64,000 nt of DNA from contig NZ_JBHUEA010000011.1 in the NCBI RefSeq assembly GCF_042680685.1, positions 1 to 64,000 on the forward strand, written 5' to 3'. The notes beneath the pieces are model-generated. The model worked only from the letters and a program-made list of their open reading frames with translations. It made no database searches and had not been told where the DNA came from. Position numbers and translations under genes: made by a program. Position 1 is the first letter of the stretch. Each line of letters starts with the position of its first letter. This DNA comes from Amnibacterium endophyticum (GTDB taxonomy: Bacteria; Actinomycetota; Actinomycetes; Actinomycetales; Microbacteriaceae). Positions 1-8,263 of this stretch are shown one piece after another.

Positions 1-543
1 CCCCCGACTTGCTGCGGGGCGGGGCGCGCGGGCGACCAGCGCCGCGCGCCGCACCGCGGCGCCCGGCGGGGGCCCGGCCGGGGCGGCGGGGGGACGCACC
101 GCGGCCGCGGCGCCGCCGGCCCGGACCACTGCCGTCTCGAGGGCGTCGGCGCTCCACCCCGCCACCGCGACCGCGACCGCCTCGCGCTCGGCGGGCGCGT
201 CGAGCACGCCCAGCGCGGCGGCGCGGTGCCGCGGCGCGTTCGTGTGCAGCCGGATCCAGCCGTCGCGGGCCCGGTAGTCGCCCGCGACCGCGTCCCACGG
301 CGACGGGACGCTCCAGCCGACCGGTGTCACCGCCTGCCGGAACCAGGCGGTGACCGCCGCCGCGTCGACCTCGGCCGCGGTGCCGGTCAGCGCGGCGACC
401 GAATCGACGAACGCGGCGACCGCGCCGACCGCGAGCGACTCCACGTCCCAGGCCCCGCCGAAGCGCGCGGACCCGTGCGCCCGCGCGGCGGGCGCCTGCC
501 CGAGCAGCCGGGCGGCCTCGACCTGGACCCCGGGCGGCGTCAC
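1..543 (-). CDS. CaiB/BaiF (family III) CoA-transferase, C-terminal part cut by window edge
   Basis: The minus strand is open from a GTG at 541-543 to the window edge, giving 181 codons without a stop. The translation contains DGWIRLHTNAPRHRAAALGVL-like sequence (about residues 95-115), the segment typical of family III CoA-transferases, which move CoA between carboxylic acids. The start has an AGGATCG-type ribosome site just upstream. It lies downstream of prs in the same direction, but a strong hairpin at 584-634 separates the two, so it is probably its own unit. The C-terminal end lies outside the window. The plus-strand open frames over this stretch are Arg/Pro-rich shadows. The family call rests on the one recognisable segment; the substrate is unknown. 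Confidence 0.7.
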   Translation of the reverse strand, partial: MTPPGVQVEAARLLGQAPAARAHGSARFGGAWDVESLAVGAVAAFVDSVAALTGTAAEVDAAAVTAWFRQAVTPVGWSVPSPWDAVAGDYRARDGWIRLHTNAPRHRAAALGVLDAPAEREAVAVAVAGWSADALETAVVRAGGAAAAVRPPAAPAGPPPGAAVRRAALVARAPRPAASRG

Positions 544-583
544 AGGTCGATCCTCGCTTCGGCGAGCCTCCCGCACCAGGGGC

Positions 584-634
584 GGTCGGTGCTCGTGCTG
601 CTCTCAGGCGCTGGGAGCAGCACGAGCACCGACC
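584..634 (-). terminator. Hairpin terminator after prs
   Basis: Perfect 19-bp arms at 584-602 and 616-634 flank a 13-nt loop. The hairpin lies 8 nt beyond the prs stop codon. There is no clear T tract, as is common for actinobacterial terminators. Confidence 0.75.
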
Positions 635-641
635 AAGGGGG

Positions 642-1619
642 TCAGGCGGCGCCGTTGAACATGCTGGTGACGCTGCCGTCCTCGAAGACCTCGTGGATCG
701 CCCGCGCGATCACCGGCGCCATCGACAGCACCTCGAGCGAGTCGAACCGCTTGTCGGGCGTGATCGGCAGCGTGTCCGTCACGATGACGCGGTCGATGGC
801 GGGCGAGGTCAGCCGCTCCACGGCCGGGTCGCTGAAGATCGCGTGCGTCGCCGCGACGATCACGCCGGTCGCACCGTTCGCCTTCAGCGCCTCCGCGCCC
901 TTCACGATCGTGCCGCCGGTGTCGATCATGTCGTCCACGAGCAGGCACATCTTGCCCCGCACGTCGCCGACGATCTCGTGCACCGTCACCTGGTTCGGCA
1001 CCGCGGGGTCGCGGCGCTTGTGGATGATCGCGAGGGGGACGTCCAGCCGGTCGCTCCAGACGTCGGCGACGCGGACGCGCCCCATGTCCGGCGAGACGAC
1101 CATCAGGTTCGACTTGTCGACCGTGCGCTCGATGTGGTCGACCAGGACCGGCATCGCGAACAGCTGGTCCAGCGGGCCGTCGAAGAAGCCCTGGATCTGC
1201 GCGGCGTGCAGGTCGACGGAGATGATCCGCTCCGCGCCCGCGGTCTTGAACAGGTCCGCGATCAGGCGCGCGCTGATCGGGTCGCGCCCGCGGCTCTTCT
1301 TGTCCTGCCGGCTGTACGGGTAGTACGGCACGACGGCAGTGATGCGCTTGGCCGAGGCCCGCTTCAGCGTGTCGATCATGATCAGCTGCTCGATCAGCCA
1401 CTCGTTGACCGGGCCGCCGTACGACTGGATGACGAAGGCGTCGCAGCCGCGCACGCTCTCCTCCATCCGCGTGTAGATCTCACCGGAGGCGAAGGTGCGC
1501 GTCTCGACCGGCAGCAGCGCGGTGTCCAGCTCGGCCGCCACCGCCTCGGCGAGCTCGGGGTGGGACCGCCCCGCGATGACGACGAGGCGCTTCTCGCCCT
1601 TGGTCCTGATGCCCGTCAT
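642..1619 (-). CDS. prs: Ribose-phosphate pyrophosphokinase
   Basis: Makes PRPP from ribose 5-phosphate and ATP in the cytoplasm, feeding purine, pyrimidine, histidine, tryptophan and NAD synthesis. The 325-residue protein has the usual family length. It shows the divalent-metal motif DLHAAQIQGFF (about residue 136), the flexible-loop KRRDP region, and the PRPP-binding loop DDMIDTGGT (about residue 228). The start ATG at 1617-1619 overlaps the glmU stop by 4 bp (ATGA), so translation is coupled. The glmU-prs pair is a common actinobacterial operon. A longer frame reaching back to 3143 is only an open frame through glmU. Confidence 0.97.
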   Translation of the reverse strand: MTGIRTKGEKRLVVIAGRSHPELAEAVAAELDTALLPVETRTFASGEIYTRMEESVRGCDAFVIQSYGGPVNEWLIEQLIMIDTLKRASAKRITAVVPYYPYSRQDKKSRGRDPISARLIADLFKTAGAERIISVDLHAAQIQGFFDGPLDQLFAMPVLVDHIERTVDKSNLMVVSPDMGRVRVADVWSDRLDVPLAIIHKRRDPAVPNQVTVHEIVGDVRGKMCLLVDDMIDTGGTIVKGAEALKANGATGVIVAATHAIFSDPAVERLTSPAIDRVIVTDTLPITPDKRFDSLEVLSMAPVIARAIHEVFEDGSVTSMFNGAA

Positions 1620-3049
1620 GCCCCGGCGTCCTCCTCCTGCGCCCGCGCTGCAGCGCGGGCGGCCTCCGTGTCCGGCCGGTGCTGCTCCACCCAGCCGGCG
1701 ATGTTCCGCTGCGGCGCCACGTTCACGGCGAGCGACCCGGGCGGCACGTCCTTGCGGACCACCGTCCCCGCACCCGTGTAGACGCCGTCCCCGATCGTCA
1801 CCGGCGCGACGAAGACGTTGTGCGACCCGGTGCGCACCGCGTCGCCGACGGTCGTGCGGTGCTTGTGCACGCCGTCGTAGTTCGCGGTGATGGTGTTGGC
1901 GCCGATGTTGGAGCCCTCCCCCACCGTCGTGTCGCCGATGTAGGAGAGGTGCGGCACCTTCGAGCCGGTGCCGATCTCCGCGTTCTTCGTCTCGACGAAC
2001 GTGCCGATCTTCCCGTGCGCGTGCAGCACGGTGCCCGGGCGCAGGTACGCGAACGGGCCGACCTCCGCCTCCGCGCCGATCACCGCGAGGGTGCCGTCGA
2101 CCCGGTTCACGCGGGCGCCCTCGCCGACCTCGCAGTCGACGAGCGTCGTGTCGGGGCCGATCACGGCACCCCGGCCCGCGATCGTCGCGCGGCGCAGCTG
2201 CGTGTTCGGGAGCACCTCGACGTCCTCCGCGAGCACGACCTCCGCGTCGATCCAGGTCGTCAGCGGGTCCAGCACCGTCACGCCGGCGAGCTGGTGCCCC
2301 CGCACGATGGCGTCGTTCATCCGCCTCGCGACCGCGGCGAGCTGCACGCGGTCGTTCACGCCCGCGACCTCGTCGACGTGCGCCTCGACGGCGCCGACCG
2401 ACTCGCCCGCGGCACGGGCCGCGGCGACGAGGTCGGTGACGTACCGCTCGCCCTGCGCGTTGCCGCTGCCGAGGGCGCCGAGGCGCTCGGCCAGGCCGGC
2501 GCTGCGGAACACGTAGACGCCCGCGTTGATCTCGTCGACCGCCCGCTCCGCCTCGGTGGCGTCGCGGTGCTCGACGATGCGCTCCACCAGCCCGGACGGG
2601 TCGCGCAGCACGCGGCCGTACCCGGTCGGGTCGGCGGGGCGGGCGGTGACGAGCGAGACGCCCAGGCCGCCGCCGCGGTGCAGGGAGAGCAGCGGTGCGA
2701 GGGTCGCGGCGCCGATGGCGGGCACGTCGCCCGACAGCACGAGCACGTCGCCCTCGAAGCCGTCGAGCGCGGCGACCGCGACCTCGAGCGCGCGCCCCGT
2801 CCCGGGCACCTCGTCCTGGTCGACCACGAGGGCCTCGGGCGCGTGCTCCGCGACGGCGGCGGCGACCAGCTCGCGCTCGTGCCGCACGACGACGGCGAGG
2901 CGGGCGGGCGCGAGGTCCTGCGCGGCCCGCAGCACGTGGGCGAGCATCGGCAGGCCCGCCAGCTCGTGCAGCACCTTCGGCCGGGTCGAGCGCATGCGGG
3001 TGCCCTGGCCTGCGGCGAGGACGACGACCGCGAGCGGGGAGGTGGTCAC
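1616..3049 (-). CDS. glmU: Bifunctional N-acetylglucosamine-1-phosphate uridyltransferase / glucosamine-1-phosphate acetyltransferase
   Basis: Catalyses the last two steps to UDP-N-acetylglucosamine, a precursor of peptidoglycan. The 477-residue protein has an N-terminal nucleotidyltransferase domain with LAAGQGTRMRSTRPK (about residues 11-25) and GERYVTDLV. Its C-terminal left-handed beta-helix domain (about 265-460) contains YLRPGT, KNAEIG, HLSYIGD and NYDG segments typical of the acetyltransferase half. The C-terminal tail is acidic and alanine-rich. It is followed by prs with a 4-bp overlap. tRNA-Gln lies 62 bp upstream on the same strand and may be co-transcribed. Confidence 0.97.
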   Translation of the reverse strand: MTTSPLAVVVLAAGQGTRMRSTRPKVLHELAGLPMLAHVLRAAQDLAPARLAVVVRHERELVAAAVAEHAPEALVVDQDEVPGTGRALEVAVAALDGFEGDVLVLSGDVPAIGAATLAPLLSLHRGGGLGVSLVTARPADPTGYGRVLRDPSGLVERIVEHRDATEAERAVDEINAGVYVFRSAGLAERLGALGSGNAQGERYVTDLVAAARAAGESVGAVEAHVDEVAGVNDRVQLAAVARRMNDAIVRGHQLAGVTVLDPLTTWIDAEVVLAEDVEVLPNTQLRRATIAGRGAVIGPDTTLVDCEVGEGARVNRVDGTLAVIGAEAEVGPFAYLRPGTVLHAHGKIGTFVETKNAEIGTGSKVPHLSYIGDTTVGEGSNIGANTITANYDGVHKHRTTVGDAVRTGSHNVFVAPVTIGDGVYTGAGTVVRKDVPPGSLAVNVAPQRNIAGWVEQHRPDTEAARAAARAQEEDAGA

Positions 3050-3111
3050 GCGACTCCTTCACGTCGGACGCGGTCGGCGGCTGGCACAGCCTACGGGGGC
3101 GCCGGTGAGGG

Positions 3112-3183
3112 CTCCGCCCCCAGGATTCGAACCTGGTCCTCACAGCTCCAAAGGCTGTCGTGCTGCCGTTACACCAGGGCGGA
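3112..3183 (-). tRNA. tRNA-Gln (anticodon TTG)
   Basis: The minus strand folds as a 72-nt cloverleaf. The 7-bp acceptor stem TCCGCCC/GGGCGGA pairs 3177-3183 with 3113-3119, and the discriminator base is G. The anticodon stem ACAGC/GCTGT holds loop CTTTGGA with anticodon TTG, and the T-loop is GTTCGAATC. The 3' CCA is not encoded. Position upstream of glmU is a common actinobacterial arrangement. Confidence 0.95.
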
Positions 3184-3320
3184 TCGGCCGCGTCCAGTCT
3201 GCCGCAGCGCGCGCGGCCCGCCCCGCGCTCCCCGCCTGCTCCTTCGGCGACGGGTGACGGATCCGCCCCTGCCGGCGTGCAGACATGTCACCGCGGGGCG
3301 AATCCGCGGCGGCCCGACGG

Positions 3321-4733
3321 TCAGCCGATGTCGGAGAGGTCCCCGCTGGCGGCGCGGAGCCGACGGTTCGCGAGCACGGTCACGACCCAGAGCGCGACGC
3401 CGATGACGAGCAGCACGGCGGCGATGGAGTACTGCTGCGGGTCGCGGCCGGAGGTCCAGGGCAGCACCAGGTAGACGCAGGCCACCGCGCCGACGATCGG
3501 CAGCGCCGTCGGGGTGCGGAAGTGCGCGTGGTCCACGGGCTGCCGCCGCAGCACGAGCACCGCCACGTTGACGACCGCGAACACGCTGAGCAGCAGCAGC
3601 GACGTCGTGCCGCCGAGCAGGCCGACGACCGGGTTGTCGGTGCCGAGCGACAGGAAGGTGATCAGCCCCATCGCGAGCGCGGTGGTGAAGACGATCGCGG
3701 TCCACGGGGTGCGGCGGCGCGGCAGCACCCGGCCGAGGAGCGGCGGCAGGACGGCCTGCCGGCTCATCCCGTAGATGAGACGGCTCGCCATCAGCATGTT
3801 GATCAGCGCGCTGTTCGCCACGGCGAACATCGAGATGAAGGGCAGCAGCGCGGCGATCGGGAAGCCCGGCACCGCGGTCTGGACGACCGTCGTGAGCGGC
3901 GTCTCGGACGCGGCCAGCTCGCCGACCGGTACCACCGCGACGGCGACGACCGACACGAGCACGTAGAGCACGGCGGCGAGCGACAGCCCGGTCAGCAGCA
4001 TCCGCGGGAACGTCCTCGAGGGGTCCTTCGTCTCCTCCGCCATGTTCACGCTGTCCTCGAAGCCGACCATCGCGAAGAAGGCGAGGCTGGTCGCGGTGGA
4101 CAGCGCGAGCCAGACGGAGCGCCCCTCCTCCGTCTCGAAGAGCACGACGCGGGAGAAGTCCGCCTGGCCGCCGAAGATCGCGAAGGAGCCGAGCAGCAGC
4201 ACGAGCAGCAGGCCGGACAGCTCGATCAGGGTGAAGACCACGTTCAGCCCGACGCCCTCCGCGACGCCGCGGAGGTTGACGGCGAGGATCAGCAGCATGA
4301 ACACGAGCGCGACGGCGAGCGCTCCGCCCGCCCCGGCGTCGATGCCGAACGCCGCCTCGAAGTTCGCCGCGAAGGCGACCGAGGCCGCGGACGCGGACGT
4401 GATGCCGGAGGACATCACCACGAACATCACGACGAACGTCACGAAGTGGATGCCGAACGCCTTGTGCACGTAGAGCGCGGCACCGGCGGCCTGCGGGTAC
4501 TTCGTGACCAGCTCGAGGTAGGAGAAGGCGGTCAGCGTCGCCACCGCGAAGGCGATGAGGAAGGGCGCCCATGCGGCACCGCCGACCTCGCCCGCCACCT
4601 GGCCGGTCAGCGCGTAGACCCCGGTGCCGAGGATGTCGCCGATGATGAACAGCAGGAGCAGCCTCGGGCCGATCGCCCGCTTCAGCTCCGGCTGGTGCTG
4701 CGCCTGCGCGGGTGCGCTCGTCGTCGCGGACAT
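3321..4733 (-). CDS. APC-superfamily amino acid permease
   Basis: Predicted 470-residue inner-membrane transporter with about 12 hydrophobic segments, taking up amino acids or related compounds by proton symport or exchange. The first membrane segment carries the family signature (GDILGTGVYALTGQVAGEVG), and conserved SYLELVTKYP and GFEDSVNMAEETKDPSR segments follow. The MAEETKDP loop is typical of amino acid/polyamine permeases. The start ATG at 4731-4733 has GAGGGAGG about 8 nt upstream, which decides against longer upstream starts. A 515-bp, inverted-repeat-rich stretch precedes it. The substrate cannot be read from the sequence. Confidence 0.9.
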   Translation of the reverse strand: MSATTSAPAQAQHQPELKRAIGPRLLLLFIIGDILGTGVYALTGQVAGEVGGAAWAPFLIAFAVATLTAFSYLELVTKYPQAAGAALYVHKAFGIHFVTFVVMFVVMSSGITSASAASVAFAANFEAAFGIDAGAGGALAVALVFMLLILAVNLRGVAEGVGLNVVFTLIELSGLLLVLLLGSFAIFGGQADFSRVVLFETEEGRSVWLALSTATSLAFFAMVGFEDSVNMAEETKDPSRTFPRMLLTGLSLAAVLYVLVSVVAVAVVPVGELAASETPLTTVVQTAVPGFPIAALLPFISMFAVANSALINMLMASRLIYGMSRQAVLPPLLGRVLPRRRTPWTAIVFTTALAMGLITFLSLGTDNPVVGLLGGTTSLLLLSVFAVVNVAVLVLRRQPVDHAHFRTPTALPIVGAVACVYLVLPWTSGRDPQQYSIAAVLLVIGVALWVVTVLANRRLRAASGDLSDIG

Positions 4734-5248
4734 CCCCGGGCCTCCCTCGGTCGTCGTGCCGCTCAGGGTGGCGGTGCCGGGCCGCTCTCGGGAGGTCTCC
4801 CAGGCGACTCCTAGCCCGTACCCGGGCTCGCAGCAGCGGTCGGAAACCGGCCCGTGATCCGGCGCCGGACGCAGCCCCGCCGGACCGCATCCGCCACGGA
4901 GGGGCGCCGAGACCGGGAGGGACGGCATGGGCGGCGTGGTGGAGGCAGGCTGATGTCTCGCATGCAGGACGGATCGGCGCCGCACGTCCTGCACCTGCCG
5001 CATCGGCCTGCATCAGCCGTGCCTCGCCGTCGGATGCGGTGCCCTCACGCCGGATCCGGTGCAGAGATCGCCCAAGCCGGGGCTCCGCATCCGACGCGCG
5101 TGCACCGGACCCGACGCCGGACGGCGCCGAGGGCGAGCGGGCCCGCGCCTCCCGGCTCCGGACGACGGAGCCGCGCACGGGCGAGTCCCGACAGCACGGG
5201 CGCGAACAGGCGCCCGTCCTGTCGGAACCCGCCCGGGAACGCGCGGGG
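4734..5248 (-). other. 515-bp gene-free stretch with interleaved inverted repeats, 5' of the permease gene
   Basis: No convincing gene on either strand; the open frames here are shadows. The stretch is rich in inverted repeats: 9-bp arms at 4963-4971/4985-4993 (13-nt loop), nested inside 8-bp arms at 4948-4955/5011-5018. Further up are 12-bp arms at 5028-5039/5085-5096, and 8-bp arms at 5056-5063/5101-5108 that cross them as in a pseudoknot. On the minus strand this would be a long leader of the permease mRNA. It matches no riboswitch class that I recognise. It may alternatively include the terminator region of the ABC-F gene's neighbourhood. Confidence 0.45.
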
Positions 5249-7012
5249 TCAGGCGGACTCGAGGCGCTCCGCGGTGTCGAGCCACTCGAGCTCGAGGTCG
5301 TCGCGCTCGGCCTCGCGCTGCCGGATTCGGGCCGCGATCGACTCGAGGCCCACGTAGTCCGCCTGGTCGTGCGCCGCCAGCGCGTCGTGGTCTGCCCGCA
5401 CCTCGTCCGTCAGCCGCGCCATGCGGCGGTCGAGCGACGACAGCTGCTTCTCCAGCGCGCGGCGCTCGGCACCCGAGACGCCCGCGGCCGGGGCGTCCTC
5501 CACGACCGCGGCCTCGACGTCGCCCATGCGCAGGTACTCGTCGACCCCGCCGGGCAGGTGCCGGAGGCGGCCGCCCACCACCGCGTACTGCTGGTCGGTG
5601 ACCCGCTCGATGAGGTAGCGGTCGTGGCTGACGACGACGAGCGTGCCCGGCCAGGTGTCGAGCACGTCCTCCATCGCCGTCAGCATGTCGGTGTCGAGGT
5701 CGTTCGTCGGCTCGTCGAGGATCAGCAGGTTCGGGCCGTCGAGCAGCACGAGCAGCAGCTGCAGCCGCCGCTTCCACCCGCCGGACAGCTCGCCGACCCG
5801 GGTCGAGAGCTGCGAGGACGGGAAGCCGAGCCGCTCGAGCAGCTGCCCGGGCGCGAGCTCCGCATCGCCCACCGCGTACGTGGTCCGGAGGCGCCCGATC
5901 ACGTCGAGCACCCGGTCGCCGGCGACCTCGTCCAGCTCCGAGAGCTGCTGCGTCAGCCGCCGCACCCGCACCGTCTTCCCCTGCTTCACGCGTCCGGAGG
6001 ACGGCGGGATCGTGCCGTCGACGAGCCCGAGCAGGGTCGACTTGCCGGCGCCGTTGCGGCCGAGGATCCCGGTCCGCTCCCCCGGCGCGATGCGCCACTC
6101 CACGTGCTCCACCACCGGCCGGCCGTCGTAGGACGCGGCTGCGTCGACGAGGTCGACCACGTCCTTGCCGAGCCGCGCGACCGCCATCGAGTGCAGGCGC
6201 ACGGCGTCCCGCGGCGGCGGCACGTCCTCGATCAGCTCGTTCGCCGCCTCGATCCGGAACTTCGGCTTCGACGTGCGCGCGGGCGCGCCGCGGCGCAGCC
6301 ACGCGAGCTCCTTGCGCAGCAGGTTCTGCCGGCGGTCCTCCGTCGCCCGGGCCTGGCGGTCCCGCTCGACCCGCTGCAGCACGTACGCGGCGTACCCGCC
6401 CTCGAAGGCGTCGACCTCCCGGTCGTGCACCTCCCACATCCGCGTGCAGACCGCGTCGAGGAACCAGCGGTCGTGGCTGACGGTCACGAGCGCGCCCTGG
6501 CCGGACGACCACCGCGCGTTCAGGTGCGCCGCGAGCCAGCGGACGCCCTCGATGTCGAGGTGGTTCGTCGGCTCGTCGAGGAACAGCACGTCCGCGTCCC
6601 CGATCAGCAGCGCCGCGAGCGCGGTGCGGCGCCGCTGCCCGCCCGAGAGCGCGGCGACGTCCGTCTCGGCGTCGATGCCGTGCAGCAGCCCGCTCAGCAC
6701 GTCGCGGACGCGGCGGCCGCCCGCCCACTCGTGCTCCGGCCGGTCCCCGACGATCGCGTGCAGCACGGTGCCGTCGGGCAGGGAGTCGCCCTGGTCGAGC
6801 ACGCCGACGGTGATGCCGCCGCGTCGCGTGACGCGGCCGCCGTCGGGCTCGAGCACGCCGGCGAGGATGCGCATCAGCGTCGACTTGCCCTCGCCGTTGC
6901 GGCCGACGACACCGATCCGGTCGCCCGTCTCGAGGCCCAGCGACAGGTCGTCGAGCACGACCTTGGTCGGCACCTCGAAGCGGATGCGCTCGGCGCCGAT
7001 GAGATGTGCCAC
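5249..7012 (-). CDS. ABC-F family ATPase (translation/ribosome-associated, Uup-like)
   Basis: 587-residue soluble protein with two ABC ATPase domains and no membrane segments. The first Walker A is GRNGEGKSTL (about residues 38-47) with signature LSGGQRRR; the second is GRNGAGKSTLL with LSGGWKRR. Both halves have a DEPTNHLD/DEPTNDLD Walker B, the ABC-F hallmark. A charged linker joins them. A coiled-coil-like C-terminal extension (about residues 510-587, ending near ERDDLELEWLDTAERLES) resembles the Uup subgroup. The start is GTG at 7010-7012, where the family N-terminus begins. Members act on the ribosome or in DNA transactions, and some give antibiotic resistance; the role here is not determined. 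The upstream side faces a 64-bp palindrome. Confidence 0.92.
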   Translation of the reverse strand: MAHLIGAERIRFEVPTKVVLDDLSLGLETGDRIGVVGRNGEGKSTLMRILAGVLEPDGGRVTRRGGITVGVLDQGDSLPDGTVLHAIVGDRPEHEWAGGRRVRDVLSGLLHGIDAETDVAALSGGQRRRTALAALLIGDADVLFLDEPTNHLDIEGVRWLAAHLNARWSSGQGALVTVSHDRWFLDAVCTRMWEVHDREVDAFEGGYAAYVLQRVERDRQARATEDRRQNLLRKELAWLRRGAPARTSKPKFRIEAANELIEDVPPPRDAVRLHSMAVARLGKDVVDLVDAAASYDGRPVVEHVEWRIAPGERTGILGRNGAGKSTLLGLVDGTIPPSSGRVKQGKTVRVRRLTQQLSELDEVAGDRVLDVIGRLRTTYAVGDAELAPGQLLERLGFPSSQLSTRVGELSGGWKRRLQLLLVLLDGPNLLILDEPTNDLDTDMLTAMEDVLDTWPGTLVVVSHDRYLIERVTDQQYAVVGGRLRHLPGGVDEYLRMGDVEAAVVEDAPAAGVSGAERRALEKQLSSLDRRMARLTDEVRADHDALAAHDQADYVGLESIAARIRQREAERDDLELEWLDTAERLESA

Positions 7013-7074
7013 GGGGTCCGAGCCTAGGCAGCGCACGGGCCGCCACGGGGTCGAGCAGCCGGGCGCGAGCCTCC

Positions 7075-7138
7075 CGTGCGGTCCGCAGGTGCAGTTGCGG
7101 CGGCACGTGCCGCCGCAACTGCACCTGGCGACCGCACG
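7075..7138. repeat. 64-bp near-perfect palindrome between divergent genes
   Basis: A perfect palindrome without spacer covers 7087-7126 (20-bp arms, centre CACGTG). It extends to 7075-7138 with only two mismatched pairs. It lies between the GTG start of the ABC-F gene and the epimerase gene, so it is in a divergent promoter region rather than at gene ends. It could extrude as a cruciform, bind a dimeric protein, or be a REP-like mobile palindrome. Confidence 0.9.
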
Positions 7139-7207
7139 ACGGCGCCGGCCGCATCGGTCGCGCGAGATCCTCAGCCGTCGAGGGAGTCGCCCTGCCAGAC
7201 TGCGCGG

Positions 7208-8263
7208 ATGCAGGCGCTGCTCGTCACCGGCGGCGCCGGGTTCATCGGAGCCGCCGTCGTGCGCCGCGCGCTGGAGCGCGGGGTCGAGGTGCGGGTGCTC
7301 GACTCGCTGCGCGGCGACGTGCACGGGCCCGGCTCGGCCGCACCCGACGGCGTGCGGTTCCTGCGCGGGGACGTGACCGACCCGGACGCGGTCGCCGCGG
7401 CGCTCGAGGGCGTCGACGCCGTCTGCCACCAGGCCGCCAAGGTGGGGCTCGGCGTCGACTTCGCCGACGCCCCCGACTACGTGCGCAGCAACGACCTCGG
7501 CACCGCCGTGCTGCTGGCCGGGATGGCGGCCGCCGGGGTCCGCCGACTCGTGCTGGCGTCCTCCATGGTCGTCTACGGCGAGGGCGCCTACCGGTCGTCC
7601 CGCGGGCCGGTCCCCGTGCCGCCCCGTCGCGAGGAGGACCTGGTGGCGGGCCGGTTCGAGCCCGTCGACCCGGAGACGGGCGAGGACCTGGAGCCCGGGC
7701 TCGTCGCCGAGGACGCGCGGATCGACCCGCGGAACGTCTACGCCGCGACGAAGGCGCAGCAGGAGGCCCTCGCCGCCGCCTGGGCGCGCGAGACCGGCGG
7801 CCGGGTGGCCGCGCTGCGGTACCACAACGTCTACGGCCCGGGCATGCCGCGGGACACGCCCTACGCGGGCGTCGCGGCGCTCTTCCGCTCGCAGCTGGAG
7901 CGCGGCGAGGCGCCGACCGTGCTCGAGGACGGGCGGCAGCGCCGCGACTTCGTGCACGTCGACGACGTCGCGGCGGCGAACCTCGCGGCGCTGGACTGGA
8001 CGGCGCGGCAGCCGGCCGGCGCGGTGCGCGCCTTCAACGTCGGCAGCGGCGTCGTGCACACGATCGGCGACCTCGCCGCCGCGCTGTCGGCGGCACGCGG
8101 CGGCCCGGACCCGGTCGTCACCGGCGGCTTCCGCCTCGGCGACGTGCGGCACATCACGGCCGACTCGTCGCGCCTCCGCGCCGAGCTCGATGTGCCGCCG
8201 CCGGTCCCGTTCGAGACCGGGGTGGCCGAGTTCGCGACGGCGCCGCTGCGGTCGGCGCCGTGA
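7208..8263 (+). CDS. NAD-dependent epimerase/dehydratase (extended SDR, sugar nucleotide type)
   Basis: 351-residue cytoplasmic protein of the usual length for nucleotide-sugar epimerases/dehydratases. The N-terminal NAD motif VTGGAGFIG (residues 6-14), the catalytic YxxxK (Y178-K182, in NVYAATK) and the substrate-loop segment RYHNVYGPGMP are all visible. The start ATG lies at 7208; an upstream extension has no ribosome site and overlaps the palindrome. Its stop overlaps the GTG of the glycosyltransferase gene by 4 bp, starting a four-gene coupled set. It probably supplies a modified nucleotide sugar to the downstream glycosyltransferases; the substrate is not determined. Confidence 0.88.
   Translation: MQALLVTGGAGFIGAAVVRRALERGVEVRVLDSLRGDVHGPGSAAPDGVRFLRGDVTDPDAVAAALEGVDAVCHQAAKVGLGVDFADAPDYVRSNDLGTAVLLAGMAAAGVRRLVLASSMVVYGEGAYRSSRGPVPVPPRREEDLVAGRFEPVDPETGEDLEPGLVAEDARIDPRNVYAATKAQQEALAAAWARETGGRVAALRYHNVYGPGMPRDTPYAGVAALFRSQLERGEAPTVLEDGRQRRDFVHVDDVAAANLAALDWTARQPAGAVRAFNVGSGVVHTIGDLAAALSAARGGPDPVVTGGFRLGDVRHITADSSRLRAELDVPPPVPFETGVAEFATAPLRSAP

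Noticed and set aside
642..3143. A minus-strand open frame of more than 800 codons joining sequence over glmU with prs
   Set aside because: The first half is an Arg/Pro-rich shadow of glmU in another frame. Only the part from 1619 to 642 is real; there is no fusion.
4854..5357. Open plus-strand frames in the region before the permease gene
   Set aside because: Composition is dominated by Arg, Pro and Ala, there is no ribosome site, and it runs into the ABC-F gene on the other strand.
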